From Linnemannia elongata (Eukaryota > Mortierellomycota > Mortierellomycetes > Mortierellales > Mortierellaceae): a stretch of DNA of 64,000 bases. The stretch is from contig JAXBDG010000010.1 in assembly GCA_036320915.1 (NCBI GenBank), forward strand, positions 1,798,001-1,862,000, written 5' to 3'. Positions 36,810 through 48,997 of this stretch are shown piece by piece (position 1 is the stretch's first letter; each line of letters starts with the position of its first letter). A model generated the notes under the pieces. It did no database searches. It was given only the letters and a program-made list of their open reading frames with translations, and was not told the DNA's origin. Both the position numbers and the translations under genes were made by a program.

Positions 36810-38831
36810 ATGATTGTTCTTCCAGAGGTCCTGCAGCATATTGGCGCCTACCTGGACAACTCATCCCTTTTAGCCTGTACCCTTGTCAGCCGTCACTGGA
36901 AGGAGGTTTTTGAGCCATGTTTTTGGAGTTCAATCGACTCGAACTACCTACCTTGGTTCTGGCATCGGGCAACCACTACTAGGGCGAAGTACCGACAAAG
37001 GGTCTCGACATTGGTCCAGCAGCACAGGCAGCATATCCGAGACGTGAAGGTGAGGGATGAGACGTTGCTCTGTATGGTTTTGGAGGCTAACCCGACAGGA
37101 CTGCTGTCGTTGTTACTGGATTCGTCGCTGTTCAGGCCGCCTATATATGTCCACTCTATGTTTTCCCTTGCCTCGGAGGAGTGGGGAGAGCTGTTCCCCG
37201 AGGCTGCGTTTGACAAAGGCCAGCACAATGGAAGGAGCGTGGACTGCACTCGAGCGTTTTGGCGACTAGCCTACATGAACCCAGAATTACGTCGGCTTAC
37301 CTTCCCCAAGTATGAAGGCATGTCGGGGATCGCCGGTCTTATGGCGAATACATCGGTGGCGGCGAATGGGGCGGTGACCTCCTCTGTTCTTACACCGACA
37401 AGCGAGTCCTTCTTGTTCAGCATGTTTGCGAGGCTGCGGTCACTTCGTCACCTCCAAGTCGGCCAACGTGCGGACGAGTTCCTGTTCTACAACCTGAGCA
37501 CCCTCCTCCCCAACCTCGAGTCCTTTGTTCACACTGAAATGGTCGACTTCAATCCAAGGACCGTTCAATTCGACCCACATAAGAACCTTCGCAGTCTCAA
37601 GTTTATATGTACCATCTCGCCTGGACAGCTACGGGCCGTTGTTGCGGCGTTCCCTGGACTGGAGGTGCTCTCGCTTCGTCGGCTCCAAGATAATCACCAT
37701 CTCGCTCACTATTTCGACAGGAAGAGTAATGCCCATCCATACACCGGCTTGACGGGTCCTCAATGGACAGACGATCTGGTCCACTCCTCGTTGATGCATC
37801 TTGCTATCGATGACATGATCGTTGTGTCGCCCAGCATATCGCCCACTTGTGGTCTTTTACGATCACGGACTCTATACCCGCATGTAACCAAACTTGTGAC
37901 AAACGTTCTGGTTAGATGCGCGCTGGATCTTGGTCGAGTTCTGTATACTCTCCCTTCTGCGCTTAGCCTCCAGATCAGCGGAGCCAAGGACACCAATGAA
38001 GCCGATGGCGAACTAGACAAGGCCGAGTGGCAGTGTTCCCCACCCTTCTTGGAGACCTGGGGCCGCGACCATGCGATGGTCAAGGACTTGCATATCGGTT
38101 GGATCAACCTTGGTCCCTCTTCAGAGATGGACACCTTCTATGCCCAGATGCCCCTTCTCACTCGCTTGAAGCTGGCGCATTGTTCTCTTGATGGAGCAAC
38201 TTTGTCCGCATTCGCAAGAAATTTCAAGAACCTGGAAGATATCGAATTCAACCTCGACGAGTCATTCTCAAAGGAACTGCTGGAACTTCTTGTTGGCTGC
38301 CCCAAGCTCAAGTACTGTGGTGGGAAGGGTCATGTTGCGACGGCAGACGATATTGTCAACAGCCCAAAGTGGACATGTCGGTGGCTCGAGAGGTTGGACA
38401 TTGTGGTTGTCGGAGTTCCTCGATTGACGAAGCTACAGGAGAAATTACTGGAAAACATGCAGGACCAAGGAATATTGGAACTCACACAGACAACAACAGT
38501 AACAGCCGAGGAACAAGAAGCCCTAGATCATCGTCAGGAATCATACACCATCCAGCGCAAGGTCTATCGACGCCTGGGCCGACACAAGCACCTGCGCGGG
38601 TGCAATTTAGGAACCTGGAGGACTCATGGATCAGAGCTCAAGATAGTGGAGGACAGTCTTGAGCTCACGCTGGCTTCTGGACTTGACGAGCTTTCTGGCC
38701 TTGCAAAGTTGGAATATGTGTCGTTCACAGAGCTGAACCATCGGGTTGGGAAGGCGGAGGACGCGTGGGTGAAGGAGAGGTGGTATTTGTATAGAAATTC
38801 TGGCGGCAACCTTTGGCACCGCAGGGTCTGA
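36810..38831 (+). CDS. F-box protein with LRR-like C-terminus (673 aa)
   Basis: Single exon. Residues 2-47 are an F-box: MIVLPEVLQHIGAYLDNSSL, then ACTLVSRHWKEVFEPCFW. The rest contains irregular leucine-rich segments (LRSLRHLQVGQ, LLPNLESFVH, LRSLKFICTI, FPGLEVLSLRRL, LKLAHCSLDGATL, NLEDIEFNL, GCPKLKYCGG) like those of fungal F-box/LRR proteins. By family knowledge the F-box would bind Skp1 and the repeats would select a substrate for SCF-mediated ubiquitination; the substrate is unknown. Large lineage-specific F-box families are common in mortierellalean fungi, so one-to-one orthology is unlikely. The start is the only Met that precedes the F-box. An AATAAA lies 139 nt after the stop. The neighbouring chitin deacetylase gene is convergent, 185 nt away. 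Confidence 0.88.
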   Translation: MIVLPEVLQHIGAYLDNSSLLACTLVSRHWKEVFEPCFWSSIDSNYLPWFWHRATTTRAKYRQRVSTLVQQHRQHIRDVKVRDETLLCMVLEANPTGLLSLLLDSSLFRPPIYVHSMFSLASEEWGELFPEAAFDKGQHNGRSVDCTRAFWRLAYMNPELRRLTFPKYEGMSGIAGLMANTSVAANGAVTSSVLTPTSESFLFSMFARLRSLRHLQVGQRADEFLFYNLSTLLPNLESFVHTEMVDFNPRTVQFDPHKNLRSLKFICTISPGQLRAVVAAFPGLEVLSLRRLQDNHHLAHYFDRKSNAHPYTGLTGPQWTDDLVHSSLMHLAIDDMIVVSPSISPTCGLLRSRTLYPHVTKLVTNVLVRCALDLGRVLYTLPSALSLQISGAKDTNEADGELDKAEWQCSPPFLETWGRDHAMVKDLHIGWINLGPSSEMDTFYAQMPLLTRLKLAHCSLDGATLSAFARNFKNLEDIEFNLDESFSKELLELLVGCPKLKYCGGKGHVATADDIVNSPKWTCRWLERLDIVVVGVPRLTKLQEKLLENMQDQGILELTQTTTVTAEEQEALDHRQESYTIQRKVYRRLGRHKHLRGCNLGTWRTHGSELKIVEDSLELTLASGLDELSGLAKLEYVSFTELNHRVGKAEDAWVKERWYLYRNSGGNLWHRRV

Positions 38832-38969
38832 AAGTCAGGATGGGAGTTACGCATCATACCCAGCATCAAAAAGTAGCAAAGACAACACCGTCAACAAGTG
38901 CGTTCAAAAGTATGTTTACTTGAAAGTATTATTTTGGTTTTTTTAATTAATGCGTGAATGTGATTGTGT

Positions 38970-38975
38970 AATAAA
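38970..38975 (+). terminator. Polyadenylation signal AATAAA
   Basis: AATAAA 139 nt after the F-box stop codon, only 42 nt from the stop codon of the convergent chitin deacetylase gene, so the two 3' UTRs probably overlap. Confidence 0.5.
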
Positions 38976-39016
38976 GGGGAAAAAAAAATAAAGTATCTCT
39001 ATGCTCCTCAGGCACT

Positions 39017-41063
39017 CTATTTTGTGCAGGTGGTTGGGGGGTTGGCAGAAGGGGTGGTGAGGGTCTGGTACCAGTTTCTGGGGTCAGTATCACCGAGGCA
39101 AGCAGCGACGGGGACGATCTTGTAGTTAAGACCCTTGATGTAGGTAATCGACCAGGGGCTCAACTGCCTAACGGTACGCTGATAGGTGTCGTGCATCAAC
39201 TGCATGTGGTTAGCACCGGCAGGGGCAGCGCTGACAGCAGAAGTAACAACACCGCGCTCGACCTTGGCCAGGGCGTCATCGGTCAACTTGTGGACCGGGT
39301 TGTTGTCATCAATATCGGCGTCAGTGGTCGCAATGTCCCAGGTAGCAATGACATATCCCAAGCTCTTCAATGTCGACTGAACCTTGACATCGTTGGCGTT
39401 TCCGTTACCGAAAGTACCATCACCAAAAGGAGGGCGCATGTAACGGGGGACGATTCCGAGGATGTCGAGGAGGGCCTGCTCGACGCGCTTCATTTGGAGG
39501 GTAATTTGGTCAACGGTGAGGGTGGTCAATTGGGGGTGGGACCAGGTGTGGGAGGCGATCTGGTGACCGGATTCGTAGGCGCGCTTGATGACGGAGCGGA
39601 CGGTAGGGTCGTAGATGCAGCCGTCGTTGTTGCCGTTGACAAAGAAGGTGACCTTGATCTGCTCCTTATCAAGGAGGTCGAGGAGCTCATGGGTGTACTA
39701 TTTGGTGTTTAGGAGAGGAACATAGGATATTGGGATTAGTATTGGATGAAGCAAGGAGAACTGTGAGAGATAAATGTACCATGGTTTAATGTGAGGGAGA
39801 GAGGGTGGGCGTTGCACCGCAATTTCTGCCTGGAACGAACACAAGGCAGTTAATTGACGACAGAGTTATGAAATGTGAGAGACAGAGGAAGGATATCGAT
39901 GGTTTCAAAAGGGTCGGGCGAACAGTAAGACACACAGACACATGGAACAGTGAACGTGTACGCCTTGTCTCTATATTTGTCCGCGGGTAAAACGACAAAC
40001 AGAAGATAGGGCGCAGGAAAGGGGAGCAAAAAAGGACACCACACGACAAAAAAATCGGAGTAAAAATAAGGCTCCCCTTTGACTGCTTGCATTTGGCACA
40101 ATGCTCACCCCTGTGCTCCTTTTGCATGCTCTTTTTTTTCTTTTTTTTCCTTCTGGTCGCTGTCTTACTCAAAGGCTCCGTCTGGCACATATACCCCCCA
40201 GGTAGGGTAAACCAGGTGTGAATGGACCAGACCATTCTCTTTTAGGTAGGATATAGAGATACCTATGCTTTGAGAGCATATGCATTCCCCCCTATCTCAC
40301 TTTCTTTTTCATTCCCCGTTCTCTCGCATTCATCTCCTCCCTTGCCAGTTTGGACAGAAAATTGTACCCAGCCCTCGCTTCACCAGCGCATCCAGGCCCC
40401 AGGGGATCAAGCAAAGATGAAGAAGGTGATTGCAATAATAAAAAGGAGAAATGAGGTGCGCAGTAATGCGTGTTGGAAGTGGTCGAGACGAAGAAGTGGG
40501 TAAATAGAAACGAAAAAGGGGAAAGGGTATAGATTGCCAATTGCATGAGACAGAAAAATAGGGGATGTCTCTCCAATGCAATAAAGATAAACTCTCGAAA
40601 TTGAACCCAGGTAAACATCCAATTGGAAACCTGGTAAAAACACTTGAGTGAGGCAACTTACAGCAGATGGACCGTCATCGTAGGAGATAGAGTAAGTGCC
40701 GGGGACGACGCAGTTGGTGTAGACAGTTCCAGCAGTAGTCACGGGAGCGGGGGCGGGGCCGGTCAAGGTGTAGTAAGGCAACAGAGTTCCATTGACCATC
40801 GTGCCGTTCTGGCCCGCTGGAGGGAGAACAGTCGTAGGTTGAGGGGCCGCAGAGGTGGTGGCAGAGGGAACAACAGAAGAGCTAGAACTAGAGATGGCGT
40901 TTCCACTGCTCGAGTTGCTGGAAGAACCGTTGGCATTGTCGTTCTTACGAACTCCAAAGTAGATACCGACGGCGATACCGGCGATGACGATGATGGAAGC
41001 GGCAGCGATCAAGATTTTGTTCTTGGTCTGCATGGGCTTCTTCTCAGCCTTTTCGATCGCCAT
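39017..41063 (-). CDS. Chitin/polysaccharide deacetylase (CE4), N-terminally membrane anchored
   Basis: Exons 41063-40662 and 39697-39017, joined in phase 0 by a 964-nt intron, give 360 residues. The N-terminus MAIEKAEKKPMQTKNK is basic, followed by a membrane helix at about 17-38 (ILIAAASIIVIAGIAVGIYF), so it looks like a type II anchor rather than a cleaved signal peptide. A Ser/Asn-rich linker with NGT sequons follows. CE4 motifs: SYDDGP (catalytic D129, metal D130), the HxxxH metal pair H184/H188 in SHTWSHPQL, RPPFGDGT, ATWDIATTD, and LMHD near the C-terminus. Known reaction: removal of acetyl groups from chitin or related GlcNAc polymers, giving chitosan, at the cell surface. Motif 1 lies in exon 1 and the rest in exon 2. 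The intron is far longer than others here; an extra small exon inside it cannot be excluded, but the join YDDGPSA-YTHELLDLL is what the family shows. Confidence 0.9.
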
Positions 41064-42929
41064 TTTCGTTGTGTTTTACGTGTAAGTGGGGATATGGATA
41101 GGTGTATAGGTGATGTTGTTGTTGAGGAGGCCCTGGTGTCGAAGATAGGTATCGAGAAAAAGTGGGCGAGGGGTGGTTGGACGGTTTTATAAGAAAACGA
41201 GAGGGTTGGATCTATATTTGTCGTTGACTGGGGTCGTTACAATTGGAAGTTGTTTGCGGGTATGAGCGATGTGGCACTGTACACAAAACGGGAAGAAAGG
41301 GGAGGATGGACGGAAGAAGGGGTAAACAAAGAAATGGAAAGGAAGAGTAAAAAAGGGTTTGAGGAGAAAGGATTGAGATGAATAATCGTCAGGGAAGTAG
41401 GCAGGGGGAGAGTGTAGTAAAAAAACAGGGAAACCGGGCAAAGAAGAAAAGAGAAAAGAAAAAACAGAAAGATGAAAGGGAAGTGCTTTTCTTATATTCT
41501 GATATTCTTGGTCAGCGAAGAGCAAGTAACAAAACCCGTCATCCACCCGATAATAATAGTGCCGATTGAGTGAGTGAATGAACAAGCGAGATACATAGGA
41601 AGACGAAAAAAAGGGATAAGAGGAGAAAGTGAGAGAGTTGGACAGCAGAAAAGGCCGTTTTCATTCGCACAACACCGCCGCAAAGGTACATTGCGTTCTC
41701 TTCAATTTGCCTGGTGAAAGTAGACGAGAGGAGAGATATCCCGGGAGAAAGAAAATTTTCTGCTTCCGCACTTTATTATTTTTACACTCATCTCGTTTGG
41801 CGTGATTACAGCGCAAGGCCAGACCAGTTTGTTGTTGTTTTTGTAGCGTTACAACGATCATCGGGCAAAACTGAAAATCTGCCCAACACACAGACACACA
41901 CGCAAGTGAGGAAAGGAGTGAGCGAGGAAAAAAAAAAGAGAGCATTACAAAAAATACAGTCGCGCCCGCTCTGTCTCAGACACAGGTTCGGTCAACAACT
42001 GCTCCTCCCCCCTCCCTTCTTGCTAACTTTAGCAACAAGGGTAAATAAATCAACAAATCGAGATTTGTTTACATGTTATTTTTGTCTGTTGGACAAGCGT
42101 AGGAGTGCTGTGTGGTTTAACCTACCCTACCTAGTGTATTCTTCATTTGCATAGGTGCATAGTTAAAGCTACCATCGATCATGCCAACTTGCATCCAGGA
42201 TGATGATGCGCTATGGGCTCAGCTGGGAGCAGCTGTCCAATCCAAAGAACCTTCTTTTGACCATCGGGCATAAGTTCGGAATGAAAGGGATGAGAGATGC
42301 TCGTTGAAGTGATCAGGAATGAGGATGATCATTGTTGCCCCGAGGGAGTCGGTTTCCCTCTCTTCCAGGGCAAGAAATGATCTGTCTAGGCCTCCAGCGA
42401 CCACAAAACCCAATCAGTCTTATAGGTAGTCTCACTTTTTTAACGCTCATTGACCAGTCTCTGTTGGTGGCAAATCTAGGCACCATCAGTACTCGCCTCC
42501 AATTTATCAAGCGAAGAGCTCCAGCAGAAAAGCACATCGCAGTAGCAGCCATGGTTCCACCTTTTCTTCGCACACCCCTCCTCTCTTTCGAAAAAATATA
42601 CACCCAATGTAATCCCAGCATCCAGCCTCATGCTTAAAACGCACCCAAAATACTTGCCAGCACACGACCAAACGCCGTCTTCCGTCTCTCACCACCATCA
42701 CCACATCATCCCTTCTGTATCCGGGCCTCCTTTCTTTTTCTTTTTGTACTTTATTTCTCTTCTCTCCGCTTAGTTCGCTCATCCCTTTCTCTTCTTCCTC
42801 CTCACTCAACAATCAGCAACACCATATCCATCTCTGCTTTTCCTCCACCAATCCTTATTGTTGTGCTCTTCCATCCCGCGACGGCGCATGTAAAAGTTCC
42901 TAACTCCTCGTTTCCTGTTTGTCGCTTTC

Positions 42930-42972
<43 letters not shown>

Positions 42973-43653
42973 ATCAATGCATGCAGGTCTCTTTTCCTTC
43001 TTATCGCCCTCGCCCCCTCATCAATTGCGCATGCACTGATTTTTTTTTTATTTTTTTTTTTTACACTTTGGGCGTCTAGCGTAAACCTAGTGGGTGAAAA
43101 GGCTGGAGGCATCATAGGAGTGTCCAACTGACTCTGGCATTTTTGCTCGTTTCCTTTTCCCCCAACTGACATGCGCGCAACAAAATAGGGTTGGGCGTAT
43201 TTTCGCTAGACTAAACATGGCGCGCATTAAAAGATGTCTCTCAAGACACAAAAAAAAACTATTCTATTTATTACCTTTTCGCGGGTCTGAGGTTTTGTTT
43301 TTGTTTGTTGATAGGGTTCGTAAAGATAGGCAGACTGTCTTTGACGAACCAAGGGGAGGGTTATTTTTTTCGTCGGCTTTTTTGTCCTTCACGTCTTCCT
43401 TCCCCCCCCCCTATTACTTGCATGAATAAATAAAAAAAAAGCGAACAAAACGAAACGAAAAATAAGAGTAGACAATCATTACAACGGTCGTCACTGTCTC
43501 GGAGACATTTTTACATGGTCGTAATGCTGTCGTTTTACGTTTTAATCGTGTCATTAAAAAGGAGTTAATAATATCTCATAACAAAAAAAATAAAATAAAT
43601 TCTCATTCTGCTCTGCTTTGGTATCCTCAATGTCGAAACTAAAAAGGGTGTCC
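41064..43653. other. Intergenic region with an orphan pyrimidine-rich tract
   Basis: It holds the chitin deacetylase promoter (left) and the 3' flank of the IVY1-like gene (right). From about 42640 to 42930 the plus strand is C+T-rich, like the leaders before real genes here, but no gene follows to the right; T38 lies at 42931-42968. No ORF with family features. Confidence 0.5.
42931..42968. repeat. Poly(T) homopolymer, 38 nt
   Basis: Uninterrupted T38, the longest homopolymer in the window, at the end of a C+T-rich tract. Another interrupted T run is at about 43040-43062. Confidence 0.9.
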
Positions 43654-46600
43654 TTATCGCCGGCGCTCCCGTTGGTCGACAACAAGACGCGACATCCTCG
43701 ACGCTCCATCCTCATAATCCGACAAATGTCCTCCTCCACCTCCACCACCAGATCTACTATACCGTCCATTAGTCCCTCCGACAAGCTGACTACTCGACCC
43801 ACCCGTCATCAAACCTTGTCCTTTCCTCTCATACTGATACCCCGCCGCAGCCACGGCAGCACGGCTCTGAGGGGTAGACGCACGAGGCGGGTATCTTGAA
43901 TCTCGGTCCCGGTCTCCCCTACTCCGGATAGAGTCCTGGATCATTGTTGATTGCCCAGATCCGCTCATTCCGCGTGGTCGAGGGCCTGGTGATGTCTATA
44001 TTTTACATTCCCCGGGTAAAAAATATAACGAAGAATGAAAAAACAAGGGGGAAGGGCAAGGTTATGGAAGATATGGTTAGCAAAGTGAGAAGGTTATTCC
44101 CGGATAAAGCATTGGCATTTCGTGCTAAACAGGAGAGCAAATTAACCACATGCAACAACGCATCATGGTATCATGGTTGCTCTCACAATCCCAATCCTAC
44201 AATTTGGATCGGCGCAACAAAAAAAACTCAAACAGCAACTCCAAACAGGCACATTCAACAAAAAACACACACACACATCAGCAAAGACGTACCATGCCCC
44301 CAGAAGCAGCAGCGGCGGCTGCCATGTCCGAGACACTCAGGTCGGAAAACCGGCGACGCATTTGAGCTACCGTCCCAGGTGCTGAAGAAGCTGGCCGACG
44401 TGGGCCATACCCGTTGCTATTGCCATTGCCATTGGGGTCAGCTCCTGGTGATACTCGCGATATCCTTCCACCCCCATTGGCATTCGCAGCAGCGGCAGCA
44501 GCAGCGACTTTCTGGTTTATAATGTCTAATTCCCGTTCTCGATCTTCCAAGGTGGGTCGCGCTGTTGGATACTCGCGTGAAGACGGGTACTGCTCACGAG
44601 CATATCCACTTAGACTACTGACTTCATCGGCAGCCGCCAGGGCAGAAGCGGCAGTCGCCCAATCACCTCTATCCAGATCCCGCTCCCGCTCTCTATCTCT
44701 GTCTCTGTCCCGCTCTCGATCACCCGGGTAAGCTGGTTGGCGTCGGGTCGCGGGCATGGAAGACGAATAATGCTGGTACGACCGATCATACTCCCGCTGT
44801 TGCTGTTCTTCATATCTCGACCTCGTCGCATAGTACTCTCGGTCGCGCTGGATTGGGATGGAGCCTGAATACTGTGACTCATCGTCATCATAGAACCGGC
44901 GGGGCTCAACCCGTGCAATATCATCCCCGCCATCATCATAATACGAGTCGTGTTGGTCCCCCGAGATAGGCGAGTATGGGTCATCATACAAATCATCCGG
45001 CCCCATATCGTCCAGATGTCGATCCCTGTCCCTGTCCCGGTCATCAGGCCCACCACCATCGGGTCCTCTAAACCTAGCACCTGTACCAACACCATCACCC
45101 ACACTTTCTTCATCCGCATACCGGTATCGTCCAGAATAGTTCTCGCGATGGTACCTATCCAGCGCCGCCGCATCTGCTGCTTCATCCGCCGCCGTCAGAA
45201 CCCGGCTCTCCCGAAAATAATCCAACTTGGCTGTTGTCATAGCCGCCTGGTCCCCGGGGCGGCCACCGCCACTCCCGCCACTGCGAGTTGTCGATCTGCC
45301 ATCGTCCGTGGCGCTACTACTCCCGCCGACCTTGGTACTGACCGATCCATGATCTTCTGGCCAACTCCCCTCAAGATTCGTATTGACCACTATCTCGCCA
45401 CCAGCAGTCTGTGTCACTGTCCCCAATTTCTCGACTACGACTGGTTTCTGGATAGCTGGCTCTTGCTCCTTGTTGGTCAGGACGGTCGTGATCCCACTGG
45501 TGATATTGTTGCTAGGAAACGCGCCCGGGGTAGTTGGTGGTGAGGTTGTAAGGACTGGCACCGGGTCGGTAACAATCACTGGAGAATTGGTCGACACGAC
45601 AACAGGCTTTTCCACGACGATGGTCTTTGTCACCGGCTGAGGAATCCCGACCTCCTTGACCAAGACCTTATTGTCAGTACCCGAGGGCTTGACAACAACA
45701 GGTCCTCCTCCCGTCGTAGTCGTCGTAGTCGTCGTCAGGATCTTGTCGACTCGAGTAGGTTGAGGCGTGATCATCTGTGGAGGAGGGGTTGGGTCAATGA
45801 TGGGCTGACGCTGTTGCTGTTGTGGAGTGATATAGTTTTTAGGCTCTGGCATATTAGTCGGGAGTCTTGTCGAGGGTGATGCTGGGGTGACGACGTTTGG
45901 GACAGGCATGGTTGTTGGCAATCCTGTAGGCGTAGGGGACTGAAAATAGGGTTGTTGGTTCACTGGGACGGCACTGCCTCCTTGTTGCTGCTGTTGCAAT
46001 TGCTGCTGTTGCTGTTGCTGCAAGTGTTGCTGCATGGGGGCAAAGGGAGGTAGGGTGATTTGGGGCATCTCTGTCAGAGTGATAGGTGCAGGTGAGCCGT
46101 TCGGTGACGCCATTCCTGGGTCCATCCTCTGCGACTGGTATGCCTATCAAAAGTAGCATAGAGCGAGTCCGTTAATAACCTTCAAGAATACACGTGTACA
46201 CGATCGGTGTAAGAATTGAACTTACCCCTGGGACATAGGGCATGTTGCCATTAGATCCATTTCCAGCGCTGTTACCACCACCAATTCCAGCACCACCGCC
46301 ACCATTTCCACCGCCACCGCCAGAGGGAGTGTGCCTGGCAATATACTCTTCAAACGACCCACTCCGGATCTCAATCGTGGGATCACCATTAGTGACCAGA
46401 GTTGGTGGAGGCATATCCTGCCCGGCATAAGGCGCCCACTCCTTGATCTTCAACAGACTAGGTCCCGATCCACGGAGCTGTCGCTCGATTGCCAAGAACT
46501 GAGCTTCGGACAATCGACAGGCGATTTGGGCTGTTAGTGAGTGCGTGTATCTCTCCCTGCGCGCGACAGTGTTCCTATGGTCCTTCTTTGCACTCGCAAT

Positions 46601-48239
46601 TGATTCTTGCAATTCTGACAGTGTTGAGATGTATTTCTGTTGTTTTCAATCAATCGAGAAGATAAAAGAGGGGTTAGATATTACATTAGCCCCATGTTAT
46701 GATTGCCTGTAATTGTTTTTTGCAAAACACTATTCTTGATTTACCTCGTGGGACATGAGTGCAGTGTTGGGATCGGGTCGCTTGTTCTTTTTGTCGTAAT
46801 TCAAGCTAATCTTCTTGATCCGTTCGTCTAGGTCTCCCAGAATCTCGTCATGGGCCTTTTCGTCTTTCTATGTTATGGATCCAGCCAGCACAAAAAGTAA
46901 GCGGGTTAAGTGTGTTTTCGCATATATCTCCAGAAAACAAAGGCTGCGAGAACGAAGTGGTAAGGAGGAAGGGACTTACCGTGACTCGTTTGGTGTGCTT
47001 CTCCCAATTGCCCTGCAGCAGCTCAAAATCCTTCTGAAGACACGTCGCCTAGGCACATTGAAGCAAAGCAATTAAATAAGAAGGTTATTAGAGGATTCGC
47101 TTCTCCGCAACCATGCAACTATCTCGTTCTTCTTCATGCAAGTTATGTAAGTTGTGCAAGACTCTTACCAGTTTGGTTTCCATCTCTGAGAAGGACTCGT
47201 AAAAGTTGGCCGAGGACTTGAGACACATGACTATCCATATTTCAAGCACGCACACAGACACACAGAAAAGAGAGAAGAGTCGTCAGCATAAACAATACAG
47301 CCGTACCTGTCCAGCATCAACAAACAGCAAACAAGAGATCCATCCCCCCTTCCTTCGTTGGGCGTCGTCGTTCGCTTTTCTCCGAAAAATAGGGGCAAAA
47401 TGGATTTTTCTTTTCCCTCCTTTATCTCTCGGTTGGGTGATTTCAGTAATGAAAACGTATTTGTAGGCTGGGCAAACAACAACAAAAAGGTATGATCACC
47501 CCATGACGGGCAGGTATGCCTGTTGTCTGCCTGCTTGTCGCCGCCTGTTGTCTTTTGCTGAAAAAGAGAGAGAGAGAGGATGAAAGCAAAACGAATAGAG
47601 GCGGGCTGAAGTGCATGTCCACGAAGCAAGACAAGTAAAGGTCGAAGTCCTGACCTTAAGAAGAAAAGAAAAAAAGAGTCCTCTCTCCCACCTCTTCACC
47701 ACCCTGTGATGACCTTGCCCAAGGCTTTAGCCTCCTCCTCCTCCTCCTCCTCCCACTCCTCCATAAACAAAAACGATCAAAAAGAAAAAAAGAAACTCAC
47801 CATAGGTACTATCCATGCCCTTAGTATCTCCATACTCCTTAAAGCACTTTCCCAACTGCTTCGTCGTCTTTGCCAGCTTAGTGGTCAATTCCCGATACGA
47901 CTCTGCCGCAATGACCAGTTTCTTCAAATTCTCTAACGAGGCGTGGACTTCGCCCCTCGTCAATACGTTTCCTGCGGGGTCCTCGTCTCCTACGACTCCT
48001 CCTGTTCCTGCCATTCCTGCTCCATTAGTATTATTGGAAGGGTTGGTGTTGAAGTATCCATCGGTTGTGGTGGTGAGCATGGACATGGAGGATTGGCGGC
48101 CTTGGTTGGAGAGTAACTGGGGACTGTTGAATCCGTTGGAGTTGGTTCCGTTTGTGTTGTTGGTTTGTTCGGGTCCTGGGGAGGGGATCTCGGTCATGCT
48201 TGCGCCGAAGAGACCCGAGAATCTTTTCTTCTTCAACAT
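43654..48239 (-). CDS. IVY1-like phospholipid-binding (BAR-type) protein, ~1098 aa
   Basis: Seven exons: 48239-47801, 47230-47169, 47048-46980, 46867-46745, 46636-46226, 46143-44293, 43995-43654; introns 570, 120, 112, 108, 82 and 297 nt; 1098 residues. Residues about 100-310 are a helical region resembling the fungal IVY1/I-BAR family: ENLKKLVIAAESYRELTTKL, KQLGKCFKEYGD, SSANFYESFSEMETKL, NWEKHTKRVTKDEK, IKKISLNYDKKNKRPDPNTA. A Gly/Asn linker, polyGln, a Pro/Thr/Val-rich part (about 390-600) and an Arg/Asp/Tyr-rich part (DDRDRDRDRH) follow; all are probably disordered. Yeast Ivy1 binds PI3P and Ypt7 at the vacuole and helps curve membranes; that role is inferred here. The long tail is unusual, since yeast Ivy1 has about 450 residues. 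Exons 2-4 are only 62-123 nt, and every junction matches in phase. Confidence 0.7.
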
Positions 48240-48650
48240 TGTCGGTTAGGGTTGAGTTGAGAGTGGAGTGAAGTTGAGGAGAGTTGTTGTGAGAAAAAGA
48301 GAGAAAGAGAGAAAGAGAGAGGAGCAGAGAGGGTATAGTTTTGGTGGCGTCTGTATGTGTGAGCAAGATTAGAGGTAGAGACAGTCAAGATAAGCAAAAT
48401 GTTTAAGAGGAAGAGAGAGAGAGAGAGAATGTGGGAAAGAGAAGTCGTTATTAGGAAGGAGATAGAGAGTAAGGAAAACGTGGAGAAGAGAAAAGATGGA
48501 GGGAAAAAAAGATAAAGGAAGACAAGACGGAAGGAGGAAGAAAGGAAGGGAATGAAGAAACAAGAAAACAGAAAGAACAAAAAACCAGTTGGCGAGTGCA
48601 TTCTCCCTCTTTACCCTCTCCTCCTCTCCTCCTCACGTCCTTCCCTCCCT

Positions 48651-48685
48651 CCTTCCTTCCTTCCTTCCTTCCTTCCTTCCTTCCT
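48651..48685. repeat. (CTTC)n microsatellite
   Basis: About eight to nine CCTT/CTTC units in a pyrimidine-rich stretch. Confidence 0.85.
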
Positions 48686-48879
48686 CGCTCTGACCCGCCC
48701 TCTCCTCCGTGCCCTGCTTCCTTTGTTTATTTGCTTATGGAAGGAACAACGTTGGATCGAACTAGGATCGAATACATACGCACACATACATCACAAGGTA
48801 AATCTCCATGCTTGCTTGTCTGCACACCCGCCTTCTTCCCCTTCTTCTTGGTCATCATCATCAGCATTATCACCACCAC

Positions 48880-48908
48880 CATCATCATCATCATCATCAT
48901 CATCATCA
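48880..48908. repeat. (CAT)n microsatellite
   Basis: About nine CAT units following several CAC units; intergenic. Confidence 0.85.
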
Positions 48909-48997
48909 CCATCCCCAACCAACCCCCCTTTGCATTCTGTTCGGCGTATTGGGGGGATTCATTGCTACTGACTCCCTCTGTAAAATTACGACTGTAC

